This document shows positions 7,060-15,993 of a stretch of DNA of 36,249 nucleotides, one piece after another. Every line of letters starts with the position of its first letter. The first letter of the stretch is position 1. The position numbers and the translations under genes were made by a program. The DNA is from Bacillus sp. AFS055030 (GTDB lineage Bacteria; Bacillota; Bacilli; Bacillales; Bacillaceae_G), in the NCBI RefSeq assembly GCF_002574545.1, contig NZ_NUGT01000014.1:1-36249 (forward strand), given 5' to 3'. The notes beneath the pieces were generated by a model. The model had not been told where the DNA came from. It saw nothing but the letters and a program-made list of their open reading frames with translations, and ran no database searches.

Positions 7060-9312
7060 TTGAACAAATTTGAAATTCAGCAAAGATTAGAAGAAATAGA
7101 AAAAATGAAGATTGAAATTTACCAACGAATGAAAAAGGAAATCCCGGAAGACTTAATATTTTCAAAATACAATTTTAAAAAATTAGTAAACGGTATTAGC
7201 GTAATCATCCCGACATACAAAGGTGAAAAAGTAATAAAAAAATGTATTGAATCATTAAAAAATCAAACTTTGTCACCTAAATATTTTGAAGTAATCTTTA
7301 TTATCAATGGAGAAAAAGATCATACAGAAGAGATATTAATGAATTTCATGAAGGAACATACTATTCAACATTTTACCATTCTTCATTCAGAAGAAGCTAG
7401 TGTTTCTGCTGCAAGAAATATGGGGATTGAACAAGCATCTAAAAAATACATTACATTCTTAGATGACGATGATTATATTTCACCTAACTTTCTTGAAAAA
7501 CTATTCGATCATGCAGATGAAGATTCTGTTGTTATTTCACAAGTTGTTGACGTAGACCTAGAAGGTAAACTTAACCCTAATAATCCTGTTAACTCGCAAA
7601 TTAAAAAAGCATTAGATACTAAAATGTTTACTTATACGGATTTAAATAGTGTTTTAACAATGAATGCTTGTAAGTTAATACCAACAAAGAAAGTAAGAAC
7701 GGGGCGGTACGAACTTGGTTTAAAAAGTGGAGAAGATGTAGTATTCTTTACAAAATTATTTGCTTTGCATCATTTTCATCTAAAAATTGTTCCATTAGAG
7801 GAGCAGGCAATTTATTATCGAGTTTTAAGAGATAACTCAGTTTCTAGACGTAATAATTCTTTTGAGTTTAATGTAAAAGAACGTTTGGAAGTCATGAAAC
7901 ATCTTGATGGACTACTAGGAGAAACGAATAGTCCAACAATCCAACAATTCATTAAAGGAAAAATACATGCTCAATATGGGTTTATCGACAGATATATAAA
8001 CAATAATAATGAATTGAGGGATAAGGTAATCGAAGAAGTAAATAAACATTGTTTCGTCTATTTCCCTTATTTTAAGTTATACAATAGCCAGACGCGTTCT
8101 TTAATTATTTCCTATTGTTTCCCACCATACGTTGATACGAGTGGAACTGTTATGGCTAAGCGTATTATCGAAAATAATGAAGTGGTGGACGTAATTTATA
8201 ATAACATGTCCAAAGTAAGGGATGTTGATTATAGACAAAATGCAATGGTGGATGGTTTTATTAATAATCGGATGGAAATATCATCTACTAGTAGTTTTAA
8301 ACAATGGAAATCAATGAAAGACTTTATTAAAAAATCGCTTAAGGAAATTAAGCTTAATGAAAGAAAAAATGGTACATATCATAAAATTTATAGCCGAGCA
8401 TTATGGCCTGCTTCTCACTTTTTAGCATTTGAATATAAATTAAAAAACCCGAAGGCAAAATGGATTGCAGAATTCTCTGATCCGATTCTATTAGATATTC
8501 ACGGAAATGAACGAAAGTCTGCCATTATTGATTTAGGGTTTTATAAAAAAGTAAATGCTCTATTAAAGAAAAAAAATTTTCCAATAACGTTTAATAACAA
8601 TATGTTTTTTTGGTGCGAATACATTGCTTATGCATTTGCAGATGAAATTATTTTTACAAACGAAAATCAATTGAAATACATGTCAGAAATGTTCCCAATA
8701 AAAGAAATGAGAGAAGTCATTTTAAGCAAAGCAAAAATTTGTCATCAACCGACTTTACCGAAGCAGTATTATTACGTTAAAGCAAGTAAATATAAGATTG
8801 ATGAAAACAAAGTAAACCTTGGATACTTTGGAACGTTTTATCAAACGAGAAAATTAAATGAAATAATTGAAGGGCTTAAGTTAACTAAACCTGAACTACG
8901 AGATAAAATTAAACTTCATGTTTTCACTTCGGATCCTAAATCACTAGCAAATGAACTTTCAGGTGAAGTGATTGAAAAGCTTGTAAAAGTAAACCCATAC
9001 GTTAACTTTTTGGAGTTTTTAAATTTCACAACAAAATTTGATTGTCTAATTGTTAATGACGCATTTACGAAGGATTACAAAAATATTAATCCATACTTAC
9101 CTTCTAAATTAAGCGATTACAAAGGTAGTGGGAATAATATATGGGGAATAGTTGAAGAAGGTAGTATTCTTAGTAGGTTTGAAACAAAATACAAATCAGA
9201 AATAGGCGATATTGAAGGTGCTACTAAAGTGTTTGAATCATTAGTTACGGAGAAAGTAATTCAACAATTCCAGCAGCTTGATGAAGAATTATCGAATGAG
9301 AAATCAATGTAA
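7060..9312 (+). CDS. Two-domain glycosyltransferase (GT2 plus GT-B-like)
   Basis: Large cytoplasmic or membrane-associated glycosyltransferase of 750 residues. After a short coiled coil (1-30), a GT2/GT-A domain runs from about 45 to 290. It has ISVIIPTYKGEKVIKKCIES, the acceptor-side SVSAARNMGIEQASKKYITF and the metal/nucleotide motif FLDDDDY (D135-D138). A second region begins near 345 with SLIISYCFPPYVDTSGTVMA and continues with YGTFYQTRKLNEIIEGL-type sequence, resembling a GT-B fold transferase. The start is TTG, 6 nt after GGTGAG and 7 nt after the coiled-coil gene. Together with the LtaS-like gene downstream it suggests assembly of a surface polymer. Donor and acceptor sugars are unknown. 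Confidence 0.82.
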   Translation: MNKFEIQQRLEEIEKMKIEIYQRMKKEIPEDLIFSKYNFKKLVNGISVIIPTYKGEKVIKKCIESLKNQTLSPKYFEVIFIINGEKDHTEEILMNFMKEHTIQHFTILHSEEASVSAARNMGIEQASKKYITFLDDDDYISPNFLEKLFDHADEDSVVISQVVDVDLEGKLNPNNPVNSQIKKALDTKMFTYTDLNSVLTMNACKLIPTKKVRTGRYELGLKSGEDVVFFTKLFALHHFHLKIVPLEEQAIYYRVLRDNSVSRRNNSFEFNVKERLEVMKHLDGLLGETNSPTIQQFIKGKIHAQYGFIDRYINNNNELRDKVIEEVNKHCFVYFPYFKLYNSQTRSLIISYCFPPYVDTSGTVMAKRIIENNEVVDVIYNNMSKVRDVDYRQNAMVDGFINNRMEISSTSSFKQWKSMKDFIKKSLKEIKLNERKNGTYHKIYSRALWPASHFLAFEYKLKNPKAKWIAEFSDPILLDIHGNERKSAIIDLGFYKKVNALLKKKNFPITFNNNMFFWCEYIAYAFADEIIFTNENQLKYMSEMFPIKEMREVILSKAKICHQPTLPKQYYYVKASKYKIDENKVNLGYFGTFYQTRKLNEIIEGLKLTKPELRDKIKLHVFTSDPKSLANELSGEVIEKLVKVNPYVNFLEFLNFTTKFDCLIVNDAFTKDYKNINPYLPSKLSDYKGSGNNIWGIVEEGSILSRFETKYKSEIGDIEGATKVFESLVTEKVIQQFQQLDEELSNEKSM

Positions 9313-9365
9313 AAGCGAATATAAACAAAGTTAATTTTAATAATTTTGTAAAGGGTAGATTCATT

Positions 9366-11138
9366 ATGATTAAAAAGAGTTTTAATTTGCTAGGACCAAT
9401 TCTAATCGGATTGGTCTGTAGCTATTTACTTGTTATTTGGTCTCATAATTATTTGTGGAAGAACAATGTTAATCTATATCAGAACTTGATCGAAACAGAT
9501 TTTTTTAGGTGGAACTTTCTGATTGTTTCAGTCATTGTTTTAATCCTAATAGTAGGACTTCTTGTGCTTGGGTACAACGTTTGGTGGATCTTAATTACTA
9601 CTGTAGGCTCAATCGGAATGTTCTCATATGCGTTATCAGAAAAAATTAAATATACTGGGGAACCATTTCATCCAAGTGATTTATTTTTCCTGCGTGACCC
9701 AATCGTATTTTTACAGTTTTCAAAACTTCCATTTCTTCTTAAATGGGGTGGACTACTTGCCGTTATTACATTTTTATTTTTAGGAACTTTTTTCGCATAT
9801 AAAGAATGGCGAAATGCTTCTATGAAGAAAAATAGTCTGCGATTTCTTTTAATCGTATCGCTTGGCGTATTTTTTTCATTTGGTACGAAAGAAGGATGCG
9901 CTTATTTTGTAAAAAACTCGAATGTAAAATATATTCCGTGGAATTATGAAACGAGTGTTGAACGATATGGGATGTATAATGCATTTTTAGTAACCTATGT
10001 AAATAGCAAACGCGAAGAACCTAAACTATCGTCTAAAGTAAAAAATGAGGTTATTAAAGAGTTAAAGTCTTTAAAACCACTCACTGTACCTAAACAAAAA
10101 CAATTACCAGATGTTTTAGTGATTCAAAGTGAAGCATATAGCATGTTAGATGACATGAAATTAAAATGGAATACTAATCCAAATGCACCTCTTTTGTCTA
10201 TAAAAGAAGGCATTCATGGTACTTTAATTAGTAATACATTTGGTGGTCGGACAGCTAACGAAGAGTTTGAAATATTAACTAGTTTAAAATTAAAGCGGAA
10301 ATTTGAAAATCGTACACCATATCAAGAAGGAAAAATGGCAAATAGAACTTCTCCTAGTTTCATTCAAGATGTTAGAGAATTTGGTATGGATCCAATCGCA
10401 CTTCATCCGTTTAAAACATCATTCTTTAAACGGAGAGAAGTCTATCCTAACATAGGGTTTAATCAATTTTTGTCGGAAACAGATTTAACTTCTTGTAAAA
10501 AATTTGGCTCATACATATCTGACGATTGTGGCTCGAAAAAAGCATTATCATTAATTAATAAAAAAGGTAGTCAATTTGTATTTTTTGTGACAATGCAAAA
10601 TCATTTTGATTGGCGTAAAGGCCACTTTCCTGAAGAAAACATGAAAGTTAGTGGAGTGCCTATGGATGAGGAGTTAAAAGGAAAAGTGGAGAGTTATGCA
10701 AGTGGTATTTATAAAAGCGGTAATTCTCTAGTTTCAGTATGGCAAGAAATTAAAAAACGTAAGAACCCTACGATCGTCCTTTTTTATGGAGATCATCGTC
10801 CAACATTTGGCGATAAAAAGGCAACATATGAGCATTGGGGAGCACCAGTGGAGAAGAGTGAAGGACAAGATTGGTATAATGAAACACCGATGTGGATTTG
10901 GAGCAATGACAAAAATACAATGGACAAAATAAGAAACTATTCGAAGCCATTTTTAGAGAAAGGAAATCTAAAATTAGAATCCTACGAAATTGCACCTCTC
11001 TTAATGAAAGTCTTAACAAACAATCAGATTGAACAGTCATGGTATGATTGGGTGCTTCAAAATCATTCAAATGATATTTGGGATTGGGTGATTTATGATC
11101 GAGTATATGGTGAAGGGGTAACCTTTAATAGAAAATAA
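9366..11138 (+). CDS. LtaS-like membrane phosphoglycerol transferase
   Basis: 590-residue membrane enzyme with an extracellular sulfatase-fold domain, related to lipoteichoic acid synthase. About five membrane helices lie in residues 9-172 (around 9-28, 50-70, 73-92, 126-144 and 157-172). The catalytic domain starts near 247: DVLVIQSEAYS (E256, metal ligand), GGRTANEEFEIL (T296, the expected catalytic Thr) and FYGDHRPTFGD (D476, H477). LtaS enzymes move glycerol phosphate from phosphatidylglycerol to a glycolipid or polymer. Beside a two-domain glycosyltransferase this member more likely decorates a surface glycopolymer than acts as the housekeeping LtaS, but that is inference. It lies 53 nt after the previous gene and is probably co-transcribed. 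Confidence 0.85.
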   Translation: MIKKSFNLLGPILIGLVCSYLLVIWSHNYLWKNNVNLYQNLIETDFFRWNFLIVSVIVLILIVGLLVLGYNVWWILITTVGSIGMFSYALSEKIKYTGEPFHPSDLFFLRDPIVFLQFSKLPFLLKWGGLLAVITFLFLGTFFAYKEWRNASMKKNSLRFLLIVSLGVFFSFGTKEGCAYFVKNSNVKYIPWNYETSVERYGMYNAFLVTYVNSKREEPKLSSKVKNEVIKELKSLKPLTVPKQKQLPDVLVIQSEAYSMLDDMKLKWNTNPNAPLLSIKEGIHGTLISNTFGGRTANEEFEILTSLKLKRKFENRTPYQEGKMANRTSPSFIQDVREFGMDPIALHPFKTSFFKRREVYPNIGFNQFLSETDLTSCKKFGSYISDDCGSKKALSLINKKGSQFVFFVTMQNHFDWRKGHFPEENMKVSGVPMDEELKGKVESYASGIYKSGNSLVSVWQEIKKRKNPTIVLFYGDHRPTFGDKKATYEHWGAPVEKSEGQDWYNETPMWIWSNDKNTMDKIRNYSKPFLEKGNLKLESYEIAPLLMKVLTNNQIEQSWYDWVLQNHSNDIWDWVIYDRVYGEGVTFNRK

Positions 11139-11142
11139 AAAT

Positions 11143-11165
11143 CGGGCCAATAGGTCCTTTTTTTA
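11143..11165 (+). terminator. Weak terminator after the LtaS-like gene
   Basis: GGGCC (11144-11148) pairs with GGTCC (11153-11157) through one G-U, followed by about eight T. The stem is short. Confidence 0.5.
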
Positions 11166-11294
11166 TTGGGTAAAAAAACTGACTTATTTTTAGATGTTGG
11201 AAAGAAATCTTATTGTATTTCAAAGATGTTTACATAAATTGGGAGTTCTTGAAAAAAATACAAATAGAGATGTTTTAATTTTAGGAGGTTTGAA

Positions 11295-12005
11295 ATGAGG
11301 AAACTAGTTTTTTTAAAAGGGCCGTTAATTTTTTTAATCGCCTTTGTTAGTTTTTTTAGTAATGTTCAACCAAACAATGTAAGTGCTTTTACAAACCAAG
11401 TGCTTCAAATGGGTGCAACTGGAGAAGATGTCATTGAATTACAGACTCGTTTAAAATACAACGGTTATTACACTAGTAAAGTAGATGGTGTCTTTGGATA
11501 CAACACATACTGGGCGGTACGGAATTTTCAAAATAATTTCGGAATGCCAGTCGATGGAGTTGTAGGGGCAAAGACAAAAGCAATGTTAGTGAAAGCTACC
11601 AAATATGAAAATAGCGGTAGCACTGCTGGATCGAATGTGCCAAATGGTTATTCGCAAAATGACATTCAGTTAATGGCTAATGCAGTTTATGGTGAATCGC
11701 GTGGTGAGCCATATATCGGACAAGTGGCGGTGGCCGCAGTTATTTTGAACCGTGTAAGTAACCCTTCATTTCCGAATACAGTTTCAGGCGTTATTTTTGA
11801 GCCACGTGCTTTTACTGCAGTAGCAGATGGACAAATTTATTTAACACCAAATGAAACAGCAAAAAAAGCTGTACTGGATGCAATAAATGGTTGGGATCCA
11901 AGTGAAAATGCAATTTATTATTTTAATCCTGATACAGCAACAAGTGCTTGGATTTGGAGTCGACCACAAATAAAACAAATTGGCAGACATATATTTTGCC
12001 GATAG
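11295..12005 (+). CDS. sleB: Spore cortex-lytic enzyme SleB
   Basis: Germination-specific lytic transglycosylase that cuts muramic-delta-lactam-containing spore cortex. A signal peptide (1 to about 31, ending in SAF) is followed by a peptidoglycan-binding repeat (about 38-98, GATGEDVIELQTRLKYNGYY and DGVFGYNTYWAVRNFQ). A Gly/Ser-rich linker leads to the Hydrolase_2 catalytic domain (about 122-236). NAVYGESRGEPYIGQ contains the family catalytic Glu, E134. The AGGAGG site lies at 11283-11288. It is followed after 15 nt by ypeB, the classical sleB-ypeB pair. Transcription in the forespore (sigma G) is expected from the family; I did not find a convincing sigma G promoter. Confidence 0.95.
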   Translation: MRKLVFLKGPLIFLIAFVSFFSNVQPNNVSAFTNQVLQMGATGEDVIELQTRLKYNGYYTSKVDGVFGYNTYWAVRNFQNNFGMPVDGVVGAKTKAMLVKATKYENSGSTAGSNVPNGYSQNDIQLMANAVYGESRGEPYIGQVAVAAVILNRVSNPSFPNTVSGVIFEPRAFTAVADGQIYLTPNETAKKAVLDAINGWDPSENAIYYFNPDTATSAWIWSRPQIKQIGRHIFCR

Positions 12006-12020
12006 GAAAGGAGTGTTTGT

Positions 12021-13361
12021 GTGATTAAAGAAGCTGCAATAGGAGTTTTAGCAGTTGGTATTTTAGGAACATCATATTGGGGTTACCAAGAGCATAAGGC
12101 TAAAAACGAAATTAATATACAAGCAGAAAATAACTATCAACGTGCATTTCATGAATTAACGTATGAACTTGATCTATTACACGATAAAATTGGCGACACA
12201 TTGGCAATGAAATCGAAAGCATCGATCTCACCAGCATTAGTCGAAGTATGGGGACTTACTTCTCAAGCACACTCCAATGTTGGGCAACTGCCTTTGAGGT
12301 TGTTACCTATTAATAAAACAGAGGAGTTTCTAACTGATATTGGTAATTTTAGTTATCGGACTGCTGTAAGAGATTTGGATAAAGAACCATTAACCGAAAA
12401 TGAATATGCTACGTTGGAAAAATTATATGAGAACTCTGCTGAAATTCAAGGTGAAATAAGAAAAGTTCAGCATATGGTATTTGAAAATAAATTGCGTTGG
12501 ATGGATGTAGAACTAGCCTATGCCAGGGATGAAAATCCTAAAAATAACGTCATAATTGATGGGTTTAAAACGGTTGAAAAGAATGTAATGACATATTCTG
12601 ATGCAAATGCAGAACCTTCGCTGACAAATTATAAAGTAAATCGTTCAAATCTATCGAATGTAAAAGGTGAGAAAATAACAGAAGAACAAGCAAAGGATAT
12701 TGCTAGAAAGTTTCTAGCATTAAATAGTACGGCCCAAATTAAAGCTGAGCTTACTGGTAAGAAATTGAAAGATCGTTACTATAGTTTAGAAATAAAGGAA
12801 CCAAAGACGAATAGTGAAATTTATATGGATATTACCGAAAAGGGAGGATATCCTGTCTGGGTAATTGATAGTCGAGACATAAAGCCACAGAAAATCGACT
12901 TAAATCAAGCTTCAATTAAAGGTCTAAAATTTTTAGAACGCAATAAATTCTCAAATATGGAACTTACTGAAAGCTCGCAATACGATACAATCGGGGTATT
13001 TACCTATGTAACAAAGCAAGACGACGTAAGGATTTATCCTCAATCAGTAACGATGAAAATTGCACTGGATGATGGAAGTATAGTTGGATTTTCATCAAGA
13101 AATTACTTAGCTGCACTTAAAAATAGAACGATCCCAAAACCGAAAATTTCGGTTGAAGAAGCACGTAAGGGAATTAATTCAAACTTGAAAATAATGGAAG
13201 AGCGTCAAGCGATTATTTTAAACAAACTAAATCAAGAAGTCCTTTGTTATGAATTTGTAGGAACAAGAGGAAATGACACATATCAAATATTCATTAATGC
13301 GGATACTGGAATCGAAGAACAGATCAAAAAACTGAATGTCTTAGTCGAAAACTATGATTGA
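12021..13361 (+). CDS. ypeB: Germination protein YpeB
   Basis: 446-residue partner of SleB, needed in studied Bacillus for SleB localisation and stability in dormant spores. An N-terminal membrane anchor (about 3-20, AAIGVLAVGILGTSYWGY) precedes a helical N-terminal region. The C-terminal half contains PepSY-like repeats (ITEEQAKDIARKFLALN near 214-230, then repeats near 290-350 and 370-440, for example ISVEEARKGINSN). The start is GTG, with AAAGGAG 7 nt upstream. It closes the operon before a clear terminator. Confidence 0.95.
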   Translation: MIKEAAIGVLAVGILGTSYWGYQEHKAKNEINIQAENNYQRAFHELTYELDLLHDKIGDTLAMKSKASISPALVEVWGLTSQAHSNVGQLPLRLLPINKTEEFLTDIGNFSYRTAVRDLDKEPLTENEYATLEKLYENSAEIQGEIRKVQHMVFENKLRWMDVELAYARDENPKNNVIIDGFKTVEKNVMTYSDANAEPSLTNYKVNRSNLSNVKGEKITEEQAKDIARKFLALNSTAQIKAELTGKKLKDRYYSLEIKEPKTNSEIYMDITEKGGYPVWVIDSRDIKPQKIDLNQASIKGLKFLERNKFSNMELTESSQYDTIGVFTYVTKQDDVRIYPQSVTMKIALDDGSIVGFSSRNYLAALKNRTIPKPKISVEEARKGINSNLKIMEERQAIILNKLNQEVLCYEFVGTRGNDTYQIFINADTGIEEQIKKLNVLVENYD

Positions 13362-13374
13362 AAGTTAAAATAGA

Positions 13375-13412
13375 AAAGGGAAATGGTTTTAATTATAACC
13401 ATTTCCTTTTTC
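13375..13412 (+). terminator. Terminator of sleB-ypeB
   Basis: GGAAATGGTT pairs with AACCATTTCC around TTAATTAT, flanked by A and T runs, so it could act in both directions. Confidence 0.85.
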
Positions 13413-13760
13413 ATTTTTAGAGCTAGCTACCATTTAAAATATTTCATGTTTAGGATATTTAGATGAAAATACTATTTTAATATTTATGCCTACGATCAGC
13501 GCAAAATCGATCGATTACTCTGACAAGATATCATACTTTAGGCTTGTACAATGCTTTATTTTAAGCGACTTTTGGAGTAGCTATTTATAAAGTTAATTCA
13601 TAAAAAAATATTTTTTATATTTGTCCTAATGTCCAAAATGATGAATATATATTTCTTGAGATTAAAATTCTAGAGGGAGAGAGGTAAGTGATCGATTCTG
13701 TTTGCTAGTAGAAGTTTAATTGCATTGTAAGCGTTTTCCTTAGAGAGAAAGGGGGATGAA
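13413..13760 (+). promoter_or_regulatory. Upstream region of the lic/chb operon
   Basis: No gene is seen in these 348 bases. They hold an AT-rich stretch, a weak sigma-54-like match (GG at 13541-13542, ten bases, GC at 13553-13554), a poorly matched sigma-A candidate (TTGCTA at 13702-13707, 17 bp, TTGTAA at 13725-13730) and the cre site described separately. AAAGGGGG just before the ATG is the ribosome site. No dedicated regulator gene lies next to the operon. Confidence 0.4.
13724..13741 (+). promoter_or_regulatory. CcpA-binding cre site
   Basis: ATTGTAAGCGTTTTCCTT fits the cre consensus WWTGNAARCGNWWWCAWW with a single mismatch (C for A). It ends 19 nt before the licB ATG and overlaps a possible -10, so CcpA bound there would block initiation or elongation when preferred sugars are present. 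Confidence 0.75.
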
Positions 13761-14066
13761 ATGAACATATTATTATGTTGTGCTGCAGGTATGTCTACAA
13801 GTTTATTAGTTACAAAAATGGAAGCTGCTGCAAAATCTGAAGGAATTGATGCAAGGATTTGGGCAGTGGGTGCTAATGATGTTAAAAATCATCTAGATCA
13901 AGCAGATGTATTACTTGTAGGTCCCCAAGTAAGGTACCTACTTCCACAATTAAAAAAAGAAGGTTTACAAAAAGGAATACCAGTTGATGCCATCAATCCG
14001 GTTCATTACGGGATGTGTAAAGGAGCAGAGGTCCTGAAATTTGCAATCGATTTAATAGGTTCATAA
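13761..14066 (+). CDS. licB: PTS EIIB, lactose/cellobiose family
   Basis: Cytosolic phosphocarrier of 101 residues for a beta-glucoside or chitobiose phosphotransferase system. The N-terminal active-site loop [15 protein letters not shown] carries the phosphorylated Cys (C7). The length is normal for the family. It receives phosphate from EIIA (encoded downstream) and passes it to the sugar bound by EIIC. It is the first gene of the operon, directly behind a cre site, with order EIIB-EIIC-EIIA-GH4 as in Bacillus licBCAH. The symbol follows gene order and family; the chb naming would be equally apt if the substrate is chitobiose. Confidence 0.92.
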   Translation: MNILLCCAAGMSTSLLVTKMEAAAKSEGIDARIWAVGANDVKNHLDQADVLLVGPQVRYLLPQLKKEGLQKGIPVDAINPVHYGMCKGAEVLKFAIDLIGS

Positions 14067-14088
14067 TTTCATATAGGGGTGATTTGTG

Positions 14089-15405
14089 ATGGCCAACTTT
14101 ACTCAAATGTTAGAAGAGAAAGTAATGCCTGTTGCTGGTAAAATTGCAGGTCAAAGACACTTGCAAGCATTGCGTGATGGAATTATTTTAACACTGCCTC
14201 TTATTATTGTCGGTTCCATTTTCTTAATTTTAGGCTTCTTACCATTTGACGGATATCCAGATTTTATGGCAAAAACCTTCGGTGAGGCCTGGCAAACTAA
14301 GCTTCTTTATCCTGTAAGTGCTTCATTTGATATAATGGCGCTCATTGCAGGATTTGGTATTGCATATCGACTCGCTGAACATTACAAAGTAGATGCATTG
14401 AATGCTGGTGCGATCTCGATTGCCGCATTTATATTATCAACGCCATACTTCACAATGTTTTCTCCAGAAGGAGCAACTGCTGCTATTAAAGTAGGCGGGG
14501 TACTTCCTATGGCATTGTTAGGTAGTAAGGGTCTGTTTGTTGCTATTATAATTGCGTTATTCTCAACTGAAATTTATAGATGGGTAATTCAAAGAAATTT
14601 TGTTATTAAGATGCCAGATGGCGTACCACCTAGTGTAAGTAAATCATTCGTTGCTTTATTCCCTGCATTTTTAGTCATTTTACTAGTATGGATTATTCGT
14701 TTATTAATTGAAAATACACACTATGAAACTCTACACAATGTCGTTGGGGATCTCTTACAAGATCCACTTAGTAGACTTGGAGGATCATTAGCTGGCGCGT
14801 TAATTGCTGTTTTATTAATTCAATTATTATGGTCAGTTGGTTTGCACGGTGCGGCAATTGTTGGTGGTGTAATGGGGCCAGTATGGTTAGCAGCAACTGA
14901 TGCAAACCGTTTAGCTCTGCAATCACATCATGCAATGCCAAATGTTGTTACACAACAATTCTTTGATATCTTCATCTACATGGGTGGTTCTGGTGCAACA
15001 ATTTGTTTTGCAATTATGATGTTATTATTTGCAAAGAGTCAGCATGCAAAACAATTAGGAAGGCTATCGATTGGACCTGGTATTTTTAATATTAATGAAC
15101 CAATTACATTCGGTGCTCCTGTAGTAATGAATCCATTGCTTTTAATTCCATTTATTCTAACGCCATTAGTACTTGTTGTCACCACATATATAGGAATGAA
15201 AACGGGATTTGCTCCAAAAACACATGGTATTGCAATTCCTTGGACGACTCCACCAATTATCGGCGGTTGGCTAGCAACTGGAGGTAACTGGAGAGGTTCT
15301 GCAATGCAATTGATTAATCTCGTTGTCGCATTCTTAATTTACTTCCCATTCTTTAGAATGTGGGATAAACAAAATTTACAAACTGAACAAGGCTCACCAA
15401 AATAA
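14089..15405 (+). CDS. licC: PTS EIIC permease, cellobiose/chitobiose type
   Basis: Membrane permease of 438 residues with about ten hydrophobic segments. It has the lactose/cellobiose-type EIIC features: FTQMLEEKVMPVAGKIAGQR at the start, the RDGIILTLPLIIVGSIFLI helix, LWSVGLHGAAIVGGVMGPVW, and FNINEPITFGAPVVMNPLL, the conserved substrate-site NEP. The frame opens at a GTG at 14086, but the ATG at 14089 is better placed behind AGGGGTG. It lies 22 nt after licB. A 240-nt gap with a structured, GC-richer element separates it from the EIIA gene. Confidence 0.92.
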   Translation: MANFTQMLEEKVMPVAGKIAGQRHLQALRDGIILTLPLIIVGSIFLILGFLPFDGYPDFMAKTFGEAWQTKLLYPVSASFDIMALIAGFGIAYRLAEHYKVDALNAGAISIAAFILSTPYFTMFSPEGATAAIKVGGVLPMALLGSKGLFVAIIIALFSTEIYRWVIQRNFVIKMPDGVPPSVSKSFVALFPAFLVILLVWIIRLLIENTHYETLHNVVGDLLQDPLSRLGGSLAGALIAVLLIQLLWSVGLHGAAIVGGVMGPVWLAATDANRLALQSHHAMPNVVTQQFFDIFIYMGGSGATICFAIMMLLFAKSQHAKQLGRLSIGPGIFNINEPITFGAPVVMNPLLLIPFILTPLVLVVTTYIGMKTGFAPKTHGIAIPWTTPPIIGGWLATGGNWRGSAMQLINLVVAFLIYFPFFRMWDKQNLQTEQGSPK

Positions 15406-15568
15406 GAAATGGGGGCTTGCCCAGACTGCTCGCTAAGCGCTCGCTTTCTTTGATGCTTCGTCTGCTAAAGTGGTGCTCATTACCATTAATGGTAACTCCG
15501 CTTTTCATCAGAGACCCCGCTTCGATAAGACAAATGCTTTTGATCATTCTGGGTACTTATGGTTTCTG
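15406..15568. repeat. GC-richer structured intergenic element (possible inserted repeat)
   Basis: By my count about 46% GC over roughly 160 nt, clearly above its surroundings. It is delimited by CCCAGA (near 15420) and TCTGGG (near 15545). In the centre is the perfect palindrome TTACCATTAATGGTAA, extended by AAAGTGG and CCGCTTTT and then TGATG and CATCA, so a long imperfect hairpin can form. It interrupts the otherwise tight PTS operon. No coding frame is convincing. I saw no second copy in this window. Confidence 0.45.
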
Positions 15569-15585
15569 ATTCTTTTTAAACACAC

Positions 15586-15609
15586 TCGAGAAGCTTGCCT
15601 ATAGGCAAG
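15586..15609 (+). repeat. Perfect hairpin before licA
   Basis: AGCTTGCCTATAGGCAAGCT is a perfect 20-nt palindrome about 45 nt before the EIIA start. It lacks a proper T tract, so an mRNA-stabilising or processing role is as likely as termination. Confidence 0.45.
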
Positions 15610-15654
15610 CTCTTGATATTGTTTTCTTAAAATCTAGTAAAGGGTGTGATTCTA

Positions 15655-15975
15655 GTGACTAAAGAAGAATTGTACAACCTTTCTTTTCAGTTAATCTTGC
15701 ATAGTGGAAATGCTAGAAGTCTTTCAATGGAGGGAATTTATGCAGCAAAGGAAAAAAACTTTGAGCTAGCTTTTGAGAAACTTTCAGAGGCAGATCGTGA
15801 GTTTAGTCAAGCACATCGCTTTCAAACTCAACTGATTCAGGCAGAGGCTGGTGGAGAAGACTTTAATACACCAATCCTATTAATTCATGCGCAAGATCAT
15901 TTAATGACAGCAATGACACTTAAAGATTTAGCAAGGGAGATTATTGAACTGCGGCAAGAAGTAAGCAATCAATAA
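15655..15975 (+). CDS. licA: PTS EIIA, lactose/cellobiose family
   Basis: Cytosolic helical phosphocarrier of about 106 residues. The motif LLIHAQDHLMTAMTLKDLA holds the phosphorylated His of the family (first H of HAQDHLM). The first helix SFQLILHSGNARSLSMEGIYAAK is also typical. Two GTG codons open the frame. The one at 15655 is spaced about 10 nt from AAAGGGTG (15639-15645) and is preferred over the one at 15646, which abuts that site. It is separated from licC by the structured element and followed 18 nt later by the GH4 gene. Confidence 0.9.
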   Translation: MTKEELYNLSFQLILHSGNARSLSMEGIYAAKEKNFELAFEKLSEADREFSQAHRFQTQLIQAEAGGEDFNTPILLIHAQDHLMTAMTLKDLAREIIELRQEVSNQ

Positions 15976-15993
15976 AAGGAGGATTTACATAAT

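Noticed and set aside
11214-11238. Sigma G promoter for sleB (TGTATT and CATAAA)
   Set aside because: The spacing is only 13 bp, against the 17-18 expected, so I did not call it.
15353-15547. Minus-strand open frame across the end of licC and the structured element
   Set aside because: It runs antisense to the conserved EIIC C-terminus, has no ribosome site, and the sequence is better explained by hairpins.
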